Assembly: GCF_042649125.1 (NCBI RefSeq)
Contig: NZ_JBHRYQ010000001.1
Coordinates: 3,968,001-4,032,000 of the forward strand
Length of the DNA stretch: 64,000 bases
Reading direction: 5' to 3'
DNA from: Leadbetterella lacunae
GTDB taxonomy: Bacteria; Bacteroidota; Bacteroidia; Cytophagales; Spirosomataceae
Both the position numbers and the translations under genes were made by a program. Of this stretch, positions 33,286 to 42,138 are shown one piece after another (the stretch's first letter is position 1; each line of letters starts with the position of its first letter). Below the pieces are notes generated by a model that worked only from the letters and a program-made list of their open reading frames with translations, was not told where the DNA came from and did no database searches.

Positions 33286-34257
33286 TTATCCTCCAATCGC
33301 TACTTTTTTAAGGATTACATCAATGATTTGTCGGGTGGTGATACCATCCGCTTCTGCTTCGTAATTAAGTATTATTCTATGGTTAAATACGTCAGCCACC
33401 AATGCTTTGATATCTTCAGGTAAAACATAGTCTCGCTTATCAAAAAACGCGAGTGCCTTTGCTGCTTGGTGTAAGGCTATGCCCGCTCTTGGCGAAACCC
33501 CAAACTGAATGTATCTCGCTTCTTCTTTTAGTCCGTATTCTTCGGGGTTTCTTGTAGCAAAAACCAATTCTACAATGTAGCGTTCCAGCATATCCGAAAT
33601 CGTGATATTGTTAATCAAGGATTTGATTTCAAGAATATCTTTTTTGCTCAAAATCGGCTTTATGTCTTCCACAAAATCTAAATTCGAGATTTTTCTAATC
33701 ATCTCAAGTTCACTTTTTTTGTCGAGGTAGTTTACGAATACTTTCATCATAAATCGGTCTACCTGTGCTTCCGGTAGGGGGTAGGTTCCTTCTTGCTCCA
33801 CAGGGTTTTGTGTGGCCATTACCAAAAAAGGCTTATCTAAAATATATGATTCTTCGCCAATGGTTACTTGTCTTTCGGCCATGGCTTCTAACAGAGCCGA
33901 CTGCACCTTTGCTGGGGCACGGTTTACCTCATCTGCCAATATTAGATTGGCAAATATAGGGCCTTTTTTTACTTCAAAGTCGCCAGATTTTTGGTTATAA
34001 ATCATTGTTCCTATCAGGTCCGAAGGGAGTAAATCAGGCGTAAACTGAATTCTCCTAAAACCCAAATCAAGGACTTTAGATAGTGTATTGATGGTTTTAG
34101 TTTTCGCTAAGCCCGGCACACCTTCAAGCAGAATGTGACCGTTTGTAAAAAGACCCACCAAAAGCCTATTTATGAGGTAGTCTTGCCCCACTACCACTTT
34201 GTGGACTTCTGATAATACGTTGTCTATTTTTGCGTAAAGCTTATCTATATTTTCCAT
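33286..34257 (-). CDS. MoxR family AAA+ ATPase
   Basis: The 323-residue protein starts best at ATG 34257 (MENIDKLYAKID); the longer frame would need a TTG. It has the AAA+ motifs LLEGVPGLAKTKT (Walker A), LILADEVNRAPAK (Walker B), VMATQNPVEQEGTYPLPEAQ (sensor 1 region) and FGVSPRAG (sensor 2 arginine). MoxR ATPases act as chaperones for metal-cofactor or VWA proteins. In Bacteroidota they usually precede DUF58 and Bat genes. Here the next gene downstream is hemB on the opposite strand, so the expected partners are absent. The upstream neighbour is prmC, 75 bp away on the same strand. Confidence 0.9.
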   Translation of the reverse strand: MENIDKLYAKIDNVLSEVHKVVVGQDYLINRLLVGLFTNGHILLEGVPGLAKTKTINTLSKVLDLGFRRIQFTPDLLPSDLIGTMIYNQKSGDFEVKKGPIFANLILADEVNRAPAKVQSALLEAMAERQVTIGEESYILDKPFLVMATQNPVEQEGTYPLPEAQVDRFMMKVFVNYLDKKSELEMIRKISNLDFVEDIKPILSKKDILEIKSLINNITISDMLERYIVELVFATRNPEEYGLKEEARYIQFGVSPRAGIALHQAAKALAFFDKRDYVLPEDIKALVADVFNHRIILNYEAEADGITTRQIIDVILKKVAIGG

Positions 34258-34332
34258 TGTCAGGTTTTCAGCACTTAAAAAAGGTGAATTTATAAAATTA
34301 TTGGCAATTAAGCGGCTCAAATTGGATAAAAC

Positions 34333-35166
34333 CTATCTATTTATTTTGATAAATCTATCTCGTCCAAGAAAGTCCTGAATGAGTTCTACTTTCAAATATC
34401 CGTAACTTTCAAAACACGCTTTGGTCTCTTTTCCTAGATATGAATTTATTTCTACCACAATAAAGCCATTCTCGTTTAAATATTTAAGTCCAATTTGGGC
34501 AATGTGTCGGTAAAAAAGCAAAGGGTCTTCATTCTCCACAAAAAGTGCAAGGTGTGGCTCAAAGGCCAAAACATTCGCTCGCATTTCTGTTTTTTCATCG
34601 TTTTTAACATAAGGTGGATTGCTCACAATCACGTCAAATTTTTGCTCTTCAAAAGGTGAAACAAAGTTAAGTATGTCGCCTTTTTTAAAATTTACATTGG
34701 CTTTTAGGTTTGCATTATTTTGAGTAGCAACTTGCAATGCCCCTTCCGATATATCTATGGCATAAACCCCGGCATTTGGTATCTCTAAAGCTAAACTGAT
34801 AGGAATACATCCACTGCCGGTGCCTAGGTCAAGTATTGTTTTTGGATTAACTGCTTTTATGAGGTCAATTATTTCCTCTGTTTCTGGTCTCGGAATCAAA
34901 ACGTTTTTGTTCACTACAAATGGCCTATCTCTAAACCATGCCTCGCCCAAAATATATTGAATCGGCTCATTTTGATTGAGTCTTTGGATCGTTTCTTCAA
35001 TGTTAAATGAATTTTCATCCACTTGGCTTTCGGAGAAATTAATATCTGTTTTCGAAATGTCTAATACCTTTTGAAGCCAAATAATGCCAATCTCTCTTGC
35101 TTCCTCAAGTGGGTAAGCGGTAATTTTGCTTTGCAGGTATGCCAATATTTGTTTTGGTGTTTTCAT
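34333..35166 (-). CDS. prmC: Peptide chain release factor N5-glutamine methyltransferase
   Basis: PrmC methylates the GGQ glutamine of release factors with S-adenosylmethionine. The 277-residue protein has an N-terminal helical domain (about 1-80). The Rossmann methyltransferase domain carries DLGTGSGCIPISLALE (SAM loop), YAIDISEGALQVA and the substrate motif VSNPPYV. The RFRDRPFVVNKN-like segment (AWFRDRPFVVNKNVLIPRPETE, partly quoted as LIPRPETEE) is typical of the family. Length fits (about 275-285). It is upstream of the MoxR gene in the same direction. Confidence 0.93.
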   Translation of the reverse strand: MKTPKQILAYLQSKITAYPLEEAREIGIIWLQKVLDISKTDINFSESQVDENSFNIEETIQRLNQNEPIQYILGEAWFRDRPFVVNKNVLIPRPETEEIIDLIKAVNPKTILDLGTGSGCIPISLALEIPNAGVYAIDISEGALQVATQNNANLKANVNFKKGDILNFVSPFEEQKFDVIVSNPPYVKNDEKTEMRANVLAFEPHLALFVENEDPLLFYRHIAQIGLKYLNENGFIVVEINSYLGKETKACFESYGYLKVELIQDFLGRDRFIKINR

Positions 35167-35170
35167 AAAT

Positions 35171-35198
35171 AAAAAAAAGGAGAGCGTTTGCCCTCCTT
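35171..35198 (-). terminator. Rho-independent terminator after the DUF1080 gene
   Basis: On the minus strand a 9-bp stem (AAGGAGGGC with GCTCTCCTT, one G-T pair, loop AAAC) is followed by a T-run (35176-35171 and beyond). Confidence 0.83.
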
Positions 35199-35220
35199 CA
35201 CATATAAGAAGTTTTTCTGA

Positions 35221-36015
35221 TTACAGTTTCCTTACCCAGATATTTCTAAACTGAGTTTTATTATTATGGTCTTGAAGGGCAATCACGTCGTCGCCGTGTG
35301 CATCCGGATACATATGAAGTCCAATATAATTTGTAAGTCCTGCAATAGTGGTATTGTTTTGAACCAAAACACCATTTAATAATACTGTGATTCTTGCTGG
35401 AGAATCCACTCTACCGTCAGCTTTGTATCTTACAGCAGTATATATTACATCGTAAACATTCCACTCAAGTGGGCTTTTTAATGGATTTACTAAAGGGGCT
35501 ACGTCTTTGTAAATACTCCCCGCTTGCCCGTTTGAATACGTACGGTTGTTGTAATTGTCTAATACTTGAAGTTCGTATCTGTTTTGAAAAAATACACCAC
35601 TATTTCCACGTCCTTGACCTTGGTTTTCAACTACATCTGGAGCACTCCATTCTAAGTGCAGTTGGATATCACCGAATTTCATTTTAGTTTGAATTCCTCC
35701 GCTTCCTGGTTTTACTTCCATATAATCATTGTCAATAATGTTCCATGCAGCAGGTTTTGTTATATCCTTTTGACTTACCCACTGATCTAGATTTTTTCCG
35801 TTGAAAAGTACAATGGCGTCAGAAGGTGCATCACCTACGGTTTTGCCTGGTGTAACTACACGTACTTCAGGTGTCCATATTTCCGTCATTTCGGGTTTCA
35901 TCGGCATCGGAGAGACCTCAGGAGGGGTGTTTGGGTATCCTTGGGCATTTGCAAGCGTAAATGCACCTAACCCACATAGGGTTAATAAGGCTTTAAATTG
36001 GCTAGAGTATTTCAT
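35221..36015 (-). CDS. Secreted DUF1080 protein (3-keto-disaccharide hydrolase family)
   Basis: The 264-residue protein has a signal peptide (KALLTLCGLGAFTLANAQG) and one DUF1080 domain. This is a concanavalin-like jelly roll shown by AIVLFNGKNLDQWVSQKD, PAAWNIIDNDYMEVKPGSGG, IQLHLEWSAPD, GNSGVFFQNRYELQVLDNY and IGLHMYPDAHGDDV, LQDHNNKTQFRNIWVRKL. Members of the family hydrolyse 3-keto-glycosides; others have no known substrate. It probably acts in the periplasm or outside the cell. It is a single gene with its own terminator. Confidence 0.87.
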   Translation of the reverse strand: MKYSSQFKALLTLCGLGAFTLANAQGYPNTPPEVSPMPMKPEMTEIWTPEVRVVTPGKTVGDAPSDAIVLFNGKNLDQWVSQKDITKPAAWNIIDNDYMEVKPGSGGIQTKMKFGDIQLHLEWSAPDVVENQGQGRGNSGVFFQNRYELQVLDNYNNRTYSNGQAGSIYKDVAPLVNPLKSPLEWNVYDVIYTAVRYKADGRVDSPARITVLLNGVLVQNNTTIAGLTNYIGLHMYPDAHGDDVIALQDHNNKTQFRNIWVRKL

Positions 36016-36104
36016 TTTTAAAAGGTTGTTAAATATTTGATAAGCTCAAAGTAAATAAGTTTTTTTCGTAATTCTAAGTTTTTTAGAAGCTAAGAATCAA
36101 AAAA

Positions 36105-36641
36105 CTAAAAGGCTAAGAAATATTCAATCTGCTTGGCTATGAAATTTTTGTAGGTTTCATTTGTTATTTCTCCGTCAATGAAATTTTTATCGGCCATCCC
36201 AAGCTTAATTCTTAGTCCTAAAATATTGGCATTGAGGTAACTCAAAACATCGCTGAGGTGGCTTAGACCCACTGCGTTTCCTAGCACACCTGCCGATAGT
36301 CCCACGAGACATATCTTTTTATGAGCCAAGCTGTCCGGGTGGCGAAGTCCGTCAATAAAAGTTTTTAGAATACCTGGGTAAGAGCCGTTATATTCGGGAA
36401 CTATGAAAACTATTTTTTGGTAAGAATCGATTTTCTTTTGAAACTCATTGAAAGCCTCATTTTTACCAGAATTGTGATACAATGCCGAAAACGCAAAGTC
36501 TTCGGGAAGGTTTGCTAAATTTAAAATTTCAGTTTCGATGCCTTTATTTTCAATAGCTTTGGCGTAATATTGCCCTACTTTTGCTGAAAAAGCATCTTTT
36601 CTGTTTGTACTTACTATAATTCCTATTTTAGAATTTGCCAT
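36105..36641 (-). CDS. NADPH-dependent FMN reductase-like flavoprotein
   Basis: This 178-residue flavodoxin-fold protein has the family pattern: IGIIVSTNRKDAFSAKVGQYY at the phosphate-binding loop, VFIVPEYNGSYPGILKTFID (flavin contact; PEYNGS is diagnostic), and KKICLVGLSAGVLGNAVG. It should reduce quinones, azo compounds or FMN with NAD(P)H in the cytoplasm. The substrate is unknown. It is divergent from the AlkD-like gene, 75 bp away. Confidence 0.86.
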   Translation of the reverse strand: MANSKIGIIVSTNRKDAFSAKVGQYYAKAIENKGIETEILNLANLPEDFAFSALYHNSGKNEAFNEFQKKIDSYQKIVFIVPEYNGSYPGILKTFIDGLRHPDSLAHKKICLVGLSAGVLGNAVGLSHLSDVLSYLNANILGLRIKLGMADKNFIDGEITNETYKNFIAKQIEYFLAF

Positions 36642-36716
36642 ATAATATTAATGGGAGGTAATGTATATCATTGAACAAAAAATAAGTGAAAGGGTTCTTA
36701 AAAATTTGCTAAAAAT

Positions 36717-37424
36717 ATGAAAGAAGAAATTAAGTCTGCTTTGCTTTTCTTGAAAAGTGAAGAAAAAGCGAAGTTAAAGTCCCGATATTATAAAGGAAAA
36801 GAAGGCGAGTATGGAGCTGGGGATACCTACATAGGACTAAGCAATCCCGAAGTGCAGGCCATTTGCAAGGAATATAGAGAAAAGCTTACAGTGTATGACT
36901 TGACAACTTTGATTCAAGACCCTATTCATGAATTCAGGTTTGCGGCACTTACGATATTGGTTTGGAAATATAAAAAAGCAAAAACTTGGGAGGAGAAAAC
37001 CGAGATTGTAGATTTTTATCTAAAAAATATCAATTACATAAACAATTGGGACTTGGTTGACTGCTCGTGTCATTTTATACTTGGTCCATATTATTTCGAT
37101 AAAAAAGAATATTCGGTTTTACTGAAGCTGGCTAAAAGTGAGCATCTTTGGTCGGAGCGAATTGCGGTAATTTCCAGTTTATATTTTATCAGAAATGGCT
37201 ATTATACGTTTACTTTTGAGGTAGTGACACTGTTGCTTGAGCATAAGCATGATTTAATTCACAAAGCAAACGGTTGGATGCTGCGAGAGATTTGGAAACG
37301 CGAAGGCAAGGAAGAAGTAGAAGATTTTATAAAAACCAATATTCGAAAAATGCCTCGAACCACCTTGCGATATACCATTGAGAAAATGGAGGAGGTAGAA
37401 AGAAAGCAATTTTTAAATTTATAA
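36717..37424 (+). CDS. DNA alkylation repair protein (AlkD-like HEAT-repeat glycosylase)
   Basis: The 235-residue all-helical protein matches the AlkD/AlkC superfamily. It has LKSRYYKGKEGEYGAGDTYIGLSNPEVQAI at the N-terminus (split as GEYGAGDTYIGLSNPEVQ), EFRFAALTILVWKYKK, NNWDLVDCSCHFILG, SERIAVISSLYFIRNG and NGWMLREIWKREG. In this family the WDLVD aspartate and nearby aromatic residues take part in removing alkylated bases. It likely acts on alkylated DNA in the cytoplasm. Confidence 0.88.
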   Translation: MKEEIKSALLFLKSEEKAKLKSRYYKGKEGEYGAGDTYIGLSNPEVQAICKEYREKLTVYDLTTLIQDPIHEFRFAALTILVWKYKKAKTWEEKTEIVDFYLKNINYINNWDLVDCSCHFILGPYYFDKKEYSVLLKLAKSEHLWSERIAVISSLYFIRNGYYTFTFEVVTLLLEHKHDLIHKANGWMLREIWKREGKEEVEDFIKTNIRKMPRTTLRYTIEKMEEVERKQFLNL

Positions 37425-37451
37425 ATGCTACATTAAAACATCATTTTTTCG

Positions 37452-37459
37452 TACTTTTG
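37452..37459 (+). promoter_or_regulatory. Possible -7 element of the class II aldolase gene
   Basis: TACTTTTG matches TAnnTTTG, 77 bp upstream of the ATG. No TTG at the right distance is seen. Confidence 0.45.
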
Positions 37460-37536
37460 TGTTACAAATGTTAGCATAACATTCTTCAGCAGACGAAAAT
37501 ACAAGAAAATCTTAATTTAATTCTAAAATTTAATTT

Positions 37537-38619
37537 ATGAGTCAATCTTTGATCAAGCCAGGTGTAGTTACAGGAGAAGCATTAAATCAGCTTTTACGTC
37601 ATGCAAACGAAAATAACTACGCTCTACCTGCTGTAAATGTAGTAGGAACCAATTCTATCAATGCAGTTTTAGAAACAGCAGCAAAAGTAAATTCACCGGT
37701 TATTATTCAGTTTTCGAATGGCGGTGGGTCATTTTATGCGGGTAAAAGCCTTTCAAACGACGGTCAAAAAGCTGCAATAGCTGGATCTATATCAGGTGCT
37801 ATGCATGTACATCAGATGGCCCAACACTATGGTGTGCCAGTTGTTTTACATACTGACCACTGTGCTAAGAAATTATTGCCTTGGATAGACGGTCTTTTAG
37901 ATGCGGGTGAGAAACACTTTGCGGCTACAGGTAGCCCATTGTTTAGCTCTCACATGATTGACCTTTCTGAAGAGCCAATCGAAGAAAATATTGAGATTTC
38001 TGCTAAATACCTAGAGAGAATGGCCAAAATGGGCATGACGCTAGAGATTGAGCTTGGTGTAACAGGTGGAGAAGAAGACGGTGTGGATAACACAGACGTA
38101 GACAGCTCTAAACTATATACGCAACCTTCAGAAGTTGCTTATGCATACGAAGAGCTTGGTAAAATATCTCCAAACTTTACAGTTGCTGCAGCATTCGGAA
38201 ACGTACATGGTGTTTATAAGCCAGGTAATGTTTCGCTTCAGCCAGTTATCTTGAAAAACTCTCAAGACTTTATCAAAGAAAAATATAACACAGGTGACTT
38301 GCCAGTTAATTTCGTATTCCACGGTGGATCAGGGTCAAGCCGCGAAGAGATTCGTGAGGCGATAGATTACGGTGCGGTTAAAATGAATATCGATACAGAT
38401 ATCCAATGGAGCAGCTGGGATGGTATTTTACAATACTACAAAAGCAAAGAAGGATACCTACAGACACAATTAGGAAGTCCAGACGGTCCAGATTCTCCAA
38501 ACAAAAAGTATTATGACCCAAGAGTTTGGTTACGTAAAGCTGAAGAGTCGATGGTTACACGTTTAGAAGCGGCTTTCGAAGACTTAAACTGTATTAACAG
38601 ATGCGAAGGGTTATTTTAA
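37537..38619 (+). CDS. fbaA: Class II fructose-bisphosphate aldolase
   Basis: The 360-residue enzyme cleaves fructose 1,6-bisphosphate in glycolysis and is typical of class IIA (yeast/E. coli FbaA) in length. It has the catalytic/zinc region LHTDHCAKKLLPWIDG, EIELGVTGGEEDGVDN, FGNVHGVYKPG with a zinc histidine, FVFHGGSGSS with another, and GAVKMNIDTDIQW. Codon use suggests high expression. It is a single gene with its own terminator. Confidence 0.96.
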   Translation: MSQSLIKPGVVTGEALNQLLRHANENNYALPAVNVVGTNSINAVLETAAKVNSPVIIQFSNGGGSFYAGKSLSNDGQKAAIAGSISGAMHVHQMAQHYGVPVVLHTDHCAKKLLPWIDGLLDAGEKHFAATGSPLFSSHMIDLSEEPIEENIEISAKYLERMAKMGMTLEIELGVTGGEEDGVDNTDVDSSKLYTQPSEVAYAYEELGKISPNFTVAAAFGNVHGVYKPGNVSLQPVILKNSQDFIKEKYNTGDLPVNFVFHGGSGSSREEIREAIDYGAVKMNIDTDIQWSSWDGILQYYKSKEGYLQTQLGSPDGPDSPNKKYYDPRVWLRKAEESMVTRLEAAFEDLNCINRCEGLF

Positions 38620-38643
38620 TCCTTTAAACTAAAACCTATATAT

Positions 38644-38678
38644 CCCTATCAGATTAATACTTGGTAGGGTTTTTTTTT
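38644..38678 (+). terminator. Rho-independent terminator after the aldolase gene
   Basis: A 7-bp stem (CCCTATC with GGTAGGG, one T-G pair) is followed by nine T residues. Confidence 0.78.
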
Positions 38679-38713
38679 GAAATTATATTAAATTTATATT
38701 CAATCTAAAAAGC

Positions 38714-39118
38714 ATGAAAAACAACAGAAGAGATTTTATTATAAAGGCGGGTCTTGGTGCAGTGGCGGCATTGCCATTAGCAGCAGTTGCAAAAGCTCCT
38801 GAGTCAAAGGAGAGATTTGTGCACCACGTTTATTTTTATTTAAAAGAAGACAATGCAGCAAATAGAGCAAAACTTACTGAAGGCTTACTTAAGTTATCAA
38901 AAGTGCCTACTATTAAGCTTTTTCACATTGGCGAGGCTGCACCAACCACACGTGACGTTATTGTGCGTGACTACAGCCTTTCGTGGTTGTGTTTCTTTGA
39001 AAATTTAGAAGAAGAGGAGATATATCAAAAACACCCAATACACTTAAAGTTTATAGCCGATTATGGTTATTTATGGTCAAAAGTAAACGTGTATGATTCT
39101 ATTGGGCCTAAAAGATAA
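38714..39118 (+). CDS. Dabb family protein (stress-responsive A/B barrel) with Tat-like signal
   Basis: The 134-residue protein has a Tat-type signal (NNRRDFIIKAGLGAVAALP). A single Dabb domain follows: RFVHHVYFYLKEDNA, AKLTEGLLKLSKVPTIKLFHIGEAA and DYSLSWLCFFENLEEEEIYQ, then HPIHLKFIADYG. Such dimeric ferredoxin-like barrels bind or modify small molecules, but the role of exported bacterial members is unknown. It ends at a strong terminator shared with the convergent S41 peptidase gene. Confidence 0.84.
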   Translation: MKNNRRDFIIKAGLGAVAALPLAAVAKAPESKERFVHHVYFYLKEDNAANRAKLTEGLLKLSKVPTIKLFHIGEAAPTTRDVIVRDYSLSWLCFFENLEEEEIYQKHPIHLKFIADYGYLWSKVNVYDSIGPKR

Positions 39119-39135
39119 TTTAGGTCAATTCATCA

Positions 39136-39173
39136 AAAAAGCCCAAGTTCAAATATTGACCTTGGGCTTTTTA
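39136..39173. terminator. Bidirectional rho-independent terminator
   Basis: A perfect 12-bp stem (AAAAAGCCCAAG with CTTGGGCTTTTT) lies between convergent genes and has a T-run on each strand. Confidence 0.87.
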
Positions 39174-39190
39174 GTTTTATCTTTTGATTT

Positions 39191-40654
39191 TTATTTAATC
39201 GTATTCAAATATTTAACTGTAAAGCTTACCCAATCTGCTTCGCTTTCAGGTATTTCTACGTCTGGTTTGATTCCTACGTTTTCCATTGGTTGAGTCGGTA
39301 GTCTGTAGCTAATACCCAAAGGTATTGCCAATCTCCAACCAAAACATGGTAATCCCCAGTCTCTAACTTCTGTGTAGTCAGCGGCACCTTTGGTGTTTCT
39401 TCCCATAATGATCACCTTAGGGCTTTGTTTGGCTTCTAAACTAATGCTTTCGGCAGTACTAGCCGTGTTTTTATTTACCAAAACTACCACCTTTTTAGGC
39501 ATTTGGTCGGTAGATTTATAGTTGAACTCCTTGTCTGGAGCAGTGATCATGGTGCCCATGTTAAGCGTCATTTCTCTGATAATCTGACGAAGCTTTGGTT
39601 CCAGAGTTAATTTAAACTGAGGGAAGTCTTGAATAGACCTTAGCTCGTGGTTTAATAATATTAGATTCTCTTGGGTTGCTCGCATTTTAGATCCTTTTCT
39701 GATGATTGGACCATCGGCTATGTACGGAAACAAAGCATCGAAAGCGTTGTCATCGCCTCCTGGGTTATTTCTCATATCGATGATGAGATTCTTTGCTCCA
39801 AGAATTAATTTTTCGTTTTGACTAACCAACTCATTGATGTACAAAGGGGCATTTGGAATAGTAAACGGAGGTAATACAATCAGCGTAGTAGAAGAGTCAA
39901 TACGCTCCACTCGGTAGTCTGGCAGTGCATGGGTTTGCTCGTCTAAGGTTACAAATTCAGTGGGTGTAGGAGACACTTTCGTGAATTTGTAGATGTTGTC
40001 CATTGCCAAAATATTTTTGACCAAACGAGTCAATGTAATTTCAGCCGAAAAATCCGAATAGTAATACTTTGTTTTATATCGGTCGGTTCCAATTTTTTCA
40101 AGTTCAAATTTGGTTTTTCCCTTCACCCACAGTTTGTCTCTGTCTGTCAAAAGGAAACCGTAAAGTTTCTTTGGGTTTGTAGCGTCTTTTATTACACCTA
40201 ATCGGTATTCTTTGTCATCGCTTTCCCAAACTCCCTCTGCAGGATCAAGGTTAGCTTGGTTATCTTTTAAATATCTTTCAAAGGAACTTTCAGATGTATG
40301 TTTTTGGACCAAAACTTTTGTTGCTCTTGCGGCTACTACTTCAGGTGAGTCTGCTACAGAGAATGAGGTCTGGAAGTTGATAAACAAATGGTTATCTTTG
40401 AAGAAGTCTGTCCATTCTTTCAAAATCTCAAAACAAGCTTTTGGGTCTTTTACTCCTTTAGCTTTTGAGGCTATTTTTTTATTAAGAGCATCAAAAGCTG
40501 GTTTGGTAGCTGCGTTGACTTTCATGTCATAGGCAGCGTAATTATCCCTTATTTTTTGATAAACTTCATTGTAGTTTCTTTCGCAGTCGCAGTCGTTTTG
40601 ACCAAAAGCCAAAGAGCTTAGTAGAACTAAAAATAGAATTTGTAAGTGTTTCAT
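39191..40654 (-). CDS. S41 family peptidase, exported
   Basis: The 487-residue protein starts at ATG 40654, which gives a clean signal peptide (MKHLQILFLVLLSSLAFGQ); a longer frame would put 25 residues before it. The N-terminal half is a helical/beta region with no PDZ domain that I can see. The C-terminal half is the S41 tail-specific protease fold, with NLIIDMRNNPGGDDNAFD, VVVLVNKNTASTAESISLEA (probable catalytic serine in the STAES block) and GWRLAIPLGISYRLP. It likely degrades proteins or peptides in the periplasm. Its 3' end faces a strong shared terminator. Confidence 0.82.
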   Translation of the reverse strand: MKHLQILFLVLLSSLAFGQNDCDCERNYNEVYQKIRDNYAAYDMKVNAATKPAFDALNKKIASKAKGVKDPKACFEILKEWTDFFKDNHLFINFQTSFSVADSPEVVAARATKVLVQKHTSESSFERYLKDNQANLDPAEGVWESDDKEYRLGVIKDATNPKKLYGFLLTDRDKLWVKGKTKFELEKIGTDRYKTKYYYSDFSAEITLTRLVKNILAMDNIYKFTKVSPTPTEFVTLDEQTHALPDYRVERIDSSTTLIVLPPFTIPNAPLYINELVSQNEKLILGAKNLIIDMRNNPGGDDNAFDALFPYIADGPIIRKGSKMRATQENLILLNHELRSIQDFPQFKLTLEPKLRQIIREMTLNMGTMITAPDKEFNYKSTDQMPKKVVVLVNKNTASTAESISLEAKQSPKVIIMGRNTKGAADYTEVRDWGLPCFGWRLAIPLGISYRLPTQPMENVGIKPDVEIPESEADWVSFTVKYLNTIK

Positions 40655-40754
40655 ATTAGAAAATTTGTAATCGGTATTAGGAAGTAATCCAAATTCGTGC
40701 CTAAAAACAGAATTTGGATATTTTTTCAATAAAATCGTAAAAGAACGTTTCGTT

Positions 40755-41975
40755 TTACTCTAATAATTTGTCCTCTTTGTCGTCGTCAAGTTCTAAATAT
40801 TGAATAGGAGCGATGGCATTTCCGGTGATTCCTTTCACGCTACCATACATGTCAATGGTGTTGCCAATTACTTTATCTATTTGCATTTCGCGTTCTTTCC
40901 AAATTCTCGCCATGGCTCTTTTTTCGCGGTCAAGTTCGCTCTTAAGGTTACTGAAGCCTTCTACAATAGCCTCAAGTTGCTGTCTAAACTGCGAGCCCGT
41001 AAGGTAGTTATAGAGCATGCCCATTTTGTCTGCTTTGTTTTCTTGGGCTGCTTTTGCACCTTGGGTTTTAATTAAAATTTGCCTTAAAACTGACACCAGG
41101 CTACTTACTTCTAAAAAGTTACAGATCCATACGCCGTCTTTTTGTCCAAATCGGTCCATGTCTTTGGGCATAGTTTGCGTTACCAATACTGCAATTTCAG
41201 ACGTCAGGCCACGTTGGTCGTCCTTAAGTTTGTCTATCCAGTCGTTTGAAAAATTTTGCGTGCGTTTGCTTTCGTATACTATTTTGCCACATTCTTGTCC
41301 AAACTCATTTATTACAGTTTGTATTACATCTGCCCCGCGTATTCCTTTACCTACTTCTTCTATTTTATCATAAATATAGGTTTTAGCCAAAAGCTCTTCT
41401 AGTGCAAGCTCTTGAATTTCACCTTGCAACTGCATAGAACCTTGTTCGGCCTTTCGCTTCATTTCGTTTACGAGGTTCATCTGGTTTTCCAGTTTTTTCT
41501 CATATTCTTTTTTTACAAGTTCAAACTCTTCGTCTTTTCTCTTTTTAGCAGCCTCCTCTATATCTCTGGTTTTCTCAATCATTTGTTTTTCGAGCTGAAT
41601 CTTCATCAATTCTTGCTGGTTTTTAAGTTCCTGCTCTTTTTTCATCAGCTCTAGTTCTTTTTGCTGACTTTGAATGATTTGTTTCTGTTTCTGCTCGTTA
41701 TCTTCTTTGAGTGCAGCTAGTTGCACCGAGTTTTTTTCGTCTGCACGTTTTTGGGCTTCAGCTTGTGCTATAGCCCACATTTTTTTCTTTTCTTCTTGCT
41801 CAAAAACCTTTTTCTCTTCGGCCATTTTTCGCTTCAGCTCCTCTATCTTCTTTTCATTTTCTTTTTCTTGGGCTTCAATACTTTTTTTAAGTTCTATTTC
41901 CAAGTGTTTTTGAAGGGCTTCGCCGGCGTCAAATTGGTGGCCGCAGTTGGGGCAGGTAGTAAGGTTTTGTTTCAT
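40755..41975 (-). CDS. DUF2130 coiled-coil protein with a CxxC zinc-finger-like motif
   Basis: Starting at ATG 41975 gives 406 residues (a TTG three codons upstream is less likely). The N-terminus has one CPNCG pair in a zinc-ribbon-like setting. A highly charged coiled coil runs from about 30 to 185, rich in K, E and Q. The DUF2130 domain follows (about 190-375), with EVGKGIRGADVIQTV, GKIVYESKRTQNFSNDWI, MPKDMDRFGQKDGVWI and GMLYNYLTGSQFR. The EL..E.K-like residues recall restriction-endonuclease-like folds (YESKRT carries an E-x-K), so a nuclease relative is possible but not shown. Function is unknown. Confidence 0.8.
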   Translation of the reverse strand: MKQNLTTCPNCGHQFDAGEALQKHLEIELKKSIEAQEKENEKKIEELKRKMAEEKKVFEQEEKKKMWAIAQAEAQKRADEKNSVQLAALKEDNEQKQKQIIQSQQKELELMKKEQELKNQQELMKIQLEKQMIEKTRDIEEAAKKRKDEEFELVKKEYEKKLENQMNLVNEMKRKAEQGSMQLQGEIQELALEELLAKTYIYDKIEEVGKGIRGADVIQTVINEFGQECGKIVYESKRTQNFSNDWIDKLKDDQRGLTSEIAVLVTQTMPKDMDRFGQKDGVWICNFLEVSSLVSVLRQILIKTQGAKAAQENKADKMGMLYNYLTGSQFRQQLEAIVEGFSNLKSELDREKRAMARIWKEREMQIDKVIGNTIDMYGSVKGITGNAIAPIQYLELDDDKEDKLLE

Positions 41976-42089
41976 TTTTGTCAATTCGTTCTTTTTTTTC
42001 GGAGAAAGACAAATTTAGTTAAAAATAAAAAGTTAGGGGTGAGTATGGAGTACTTTATAAAGATGTAGTTTAAAAAACACAGTTTGGAG

Positions 42090-42120
42090 AAAAAAAAAGC
42101 ATTGGAGTGACCCAATGCTT
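42090..42120 (-). terminator. Rho-independent terminator after the FAH-family gene
   Basis: On the minus strand a perfect 9-bp stem (AAGCATTGG with CCAATGCTT, 6-base loop) is followed by nine T residues. Confidence 0.85.
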
Positions 42121-42138
42121 AAATTAAATTTCAATGTT

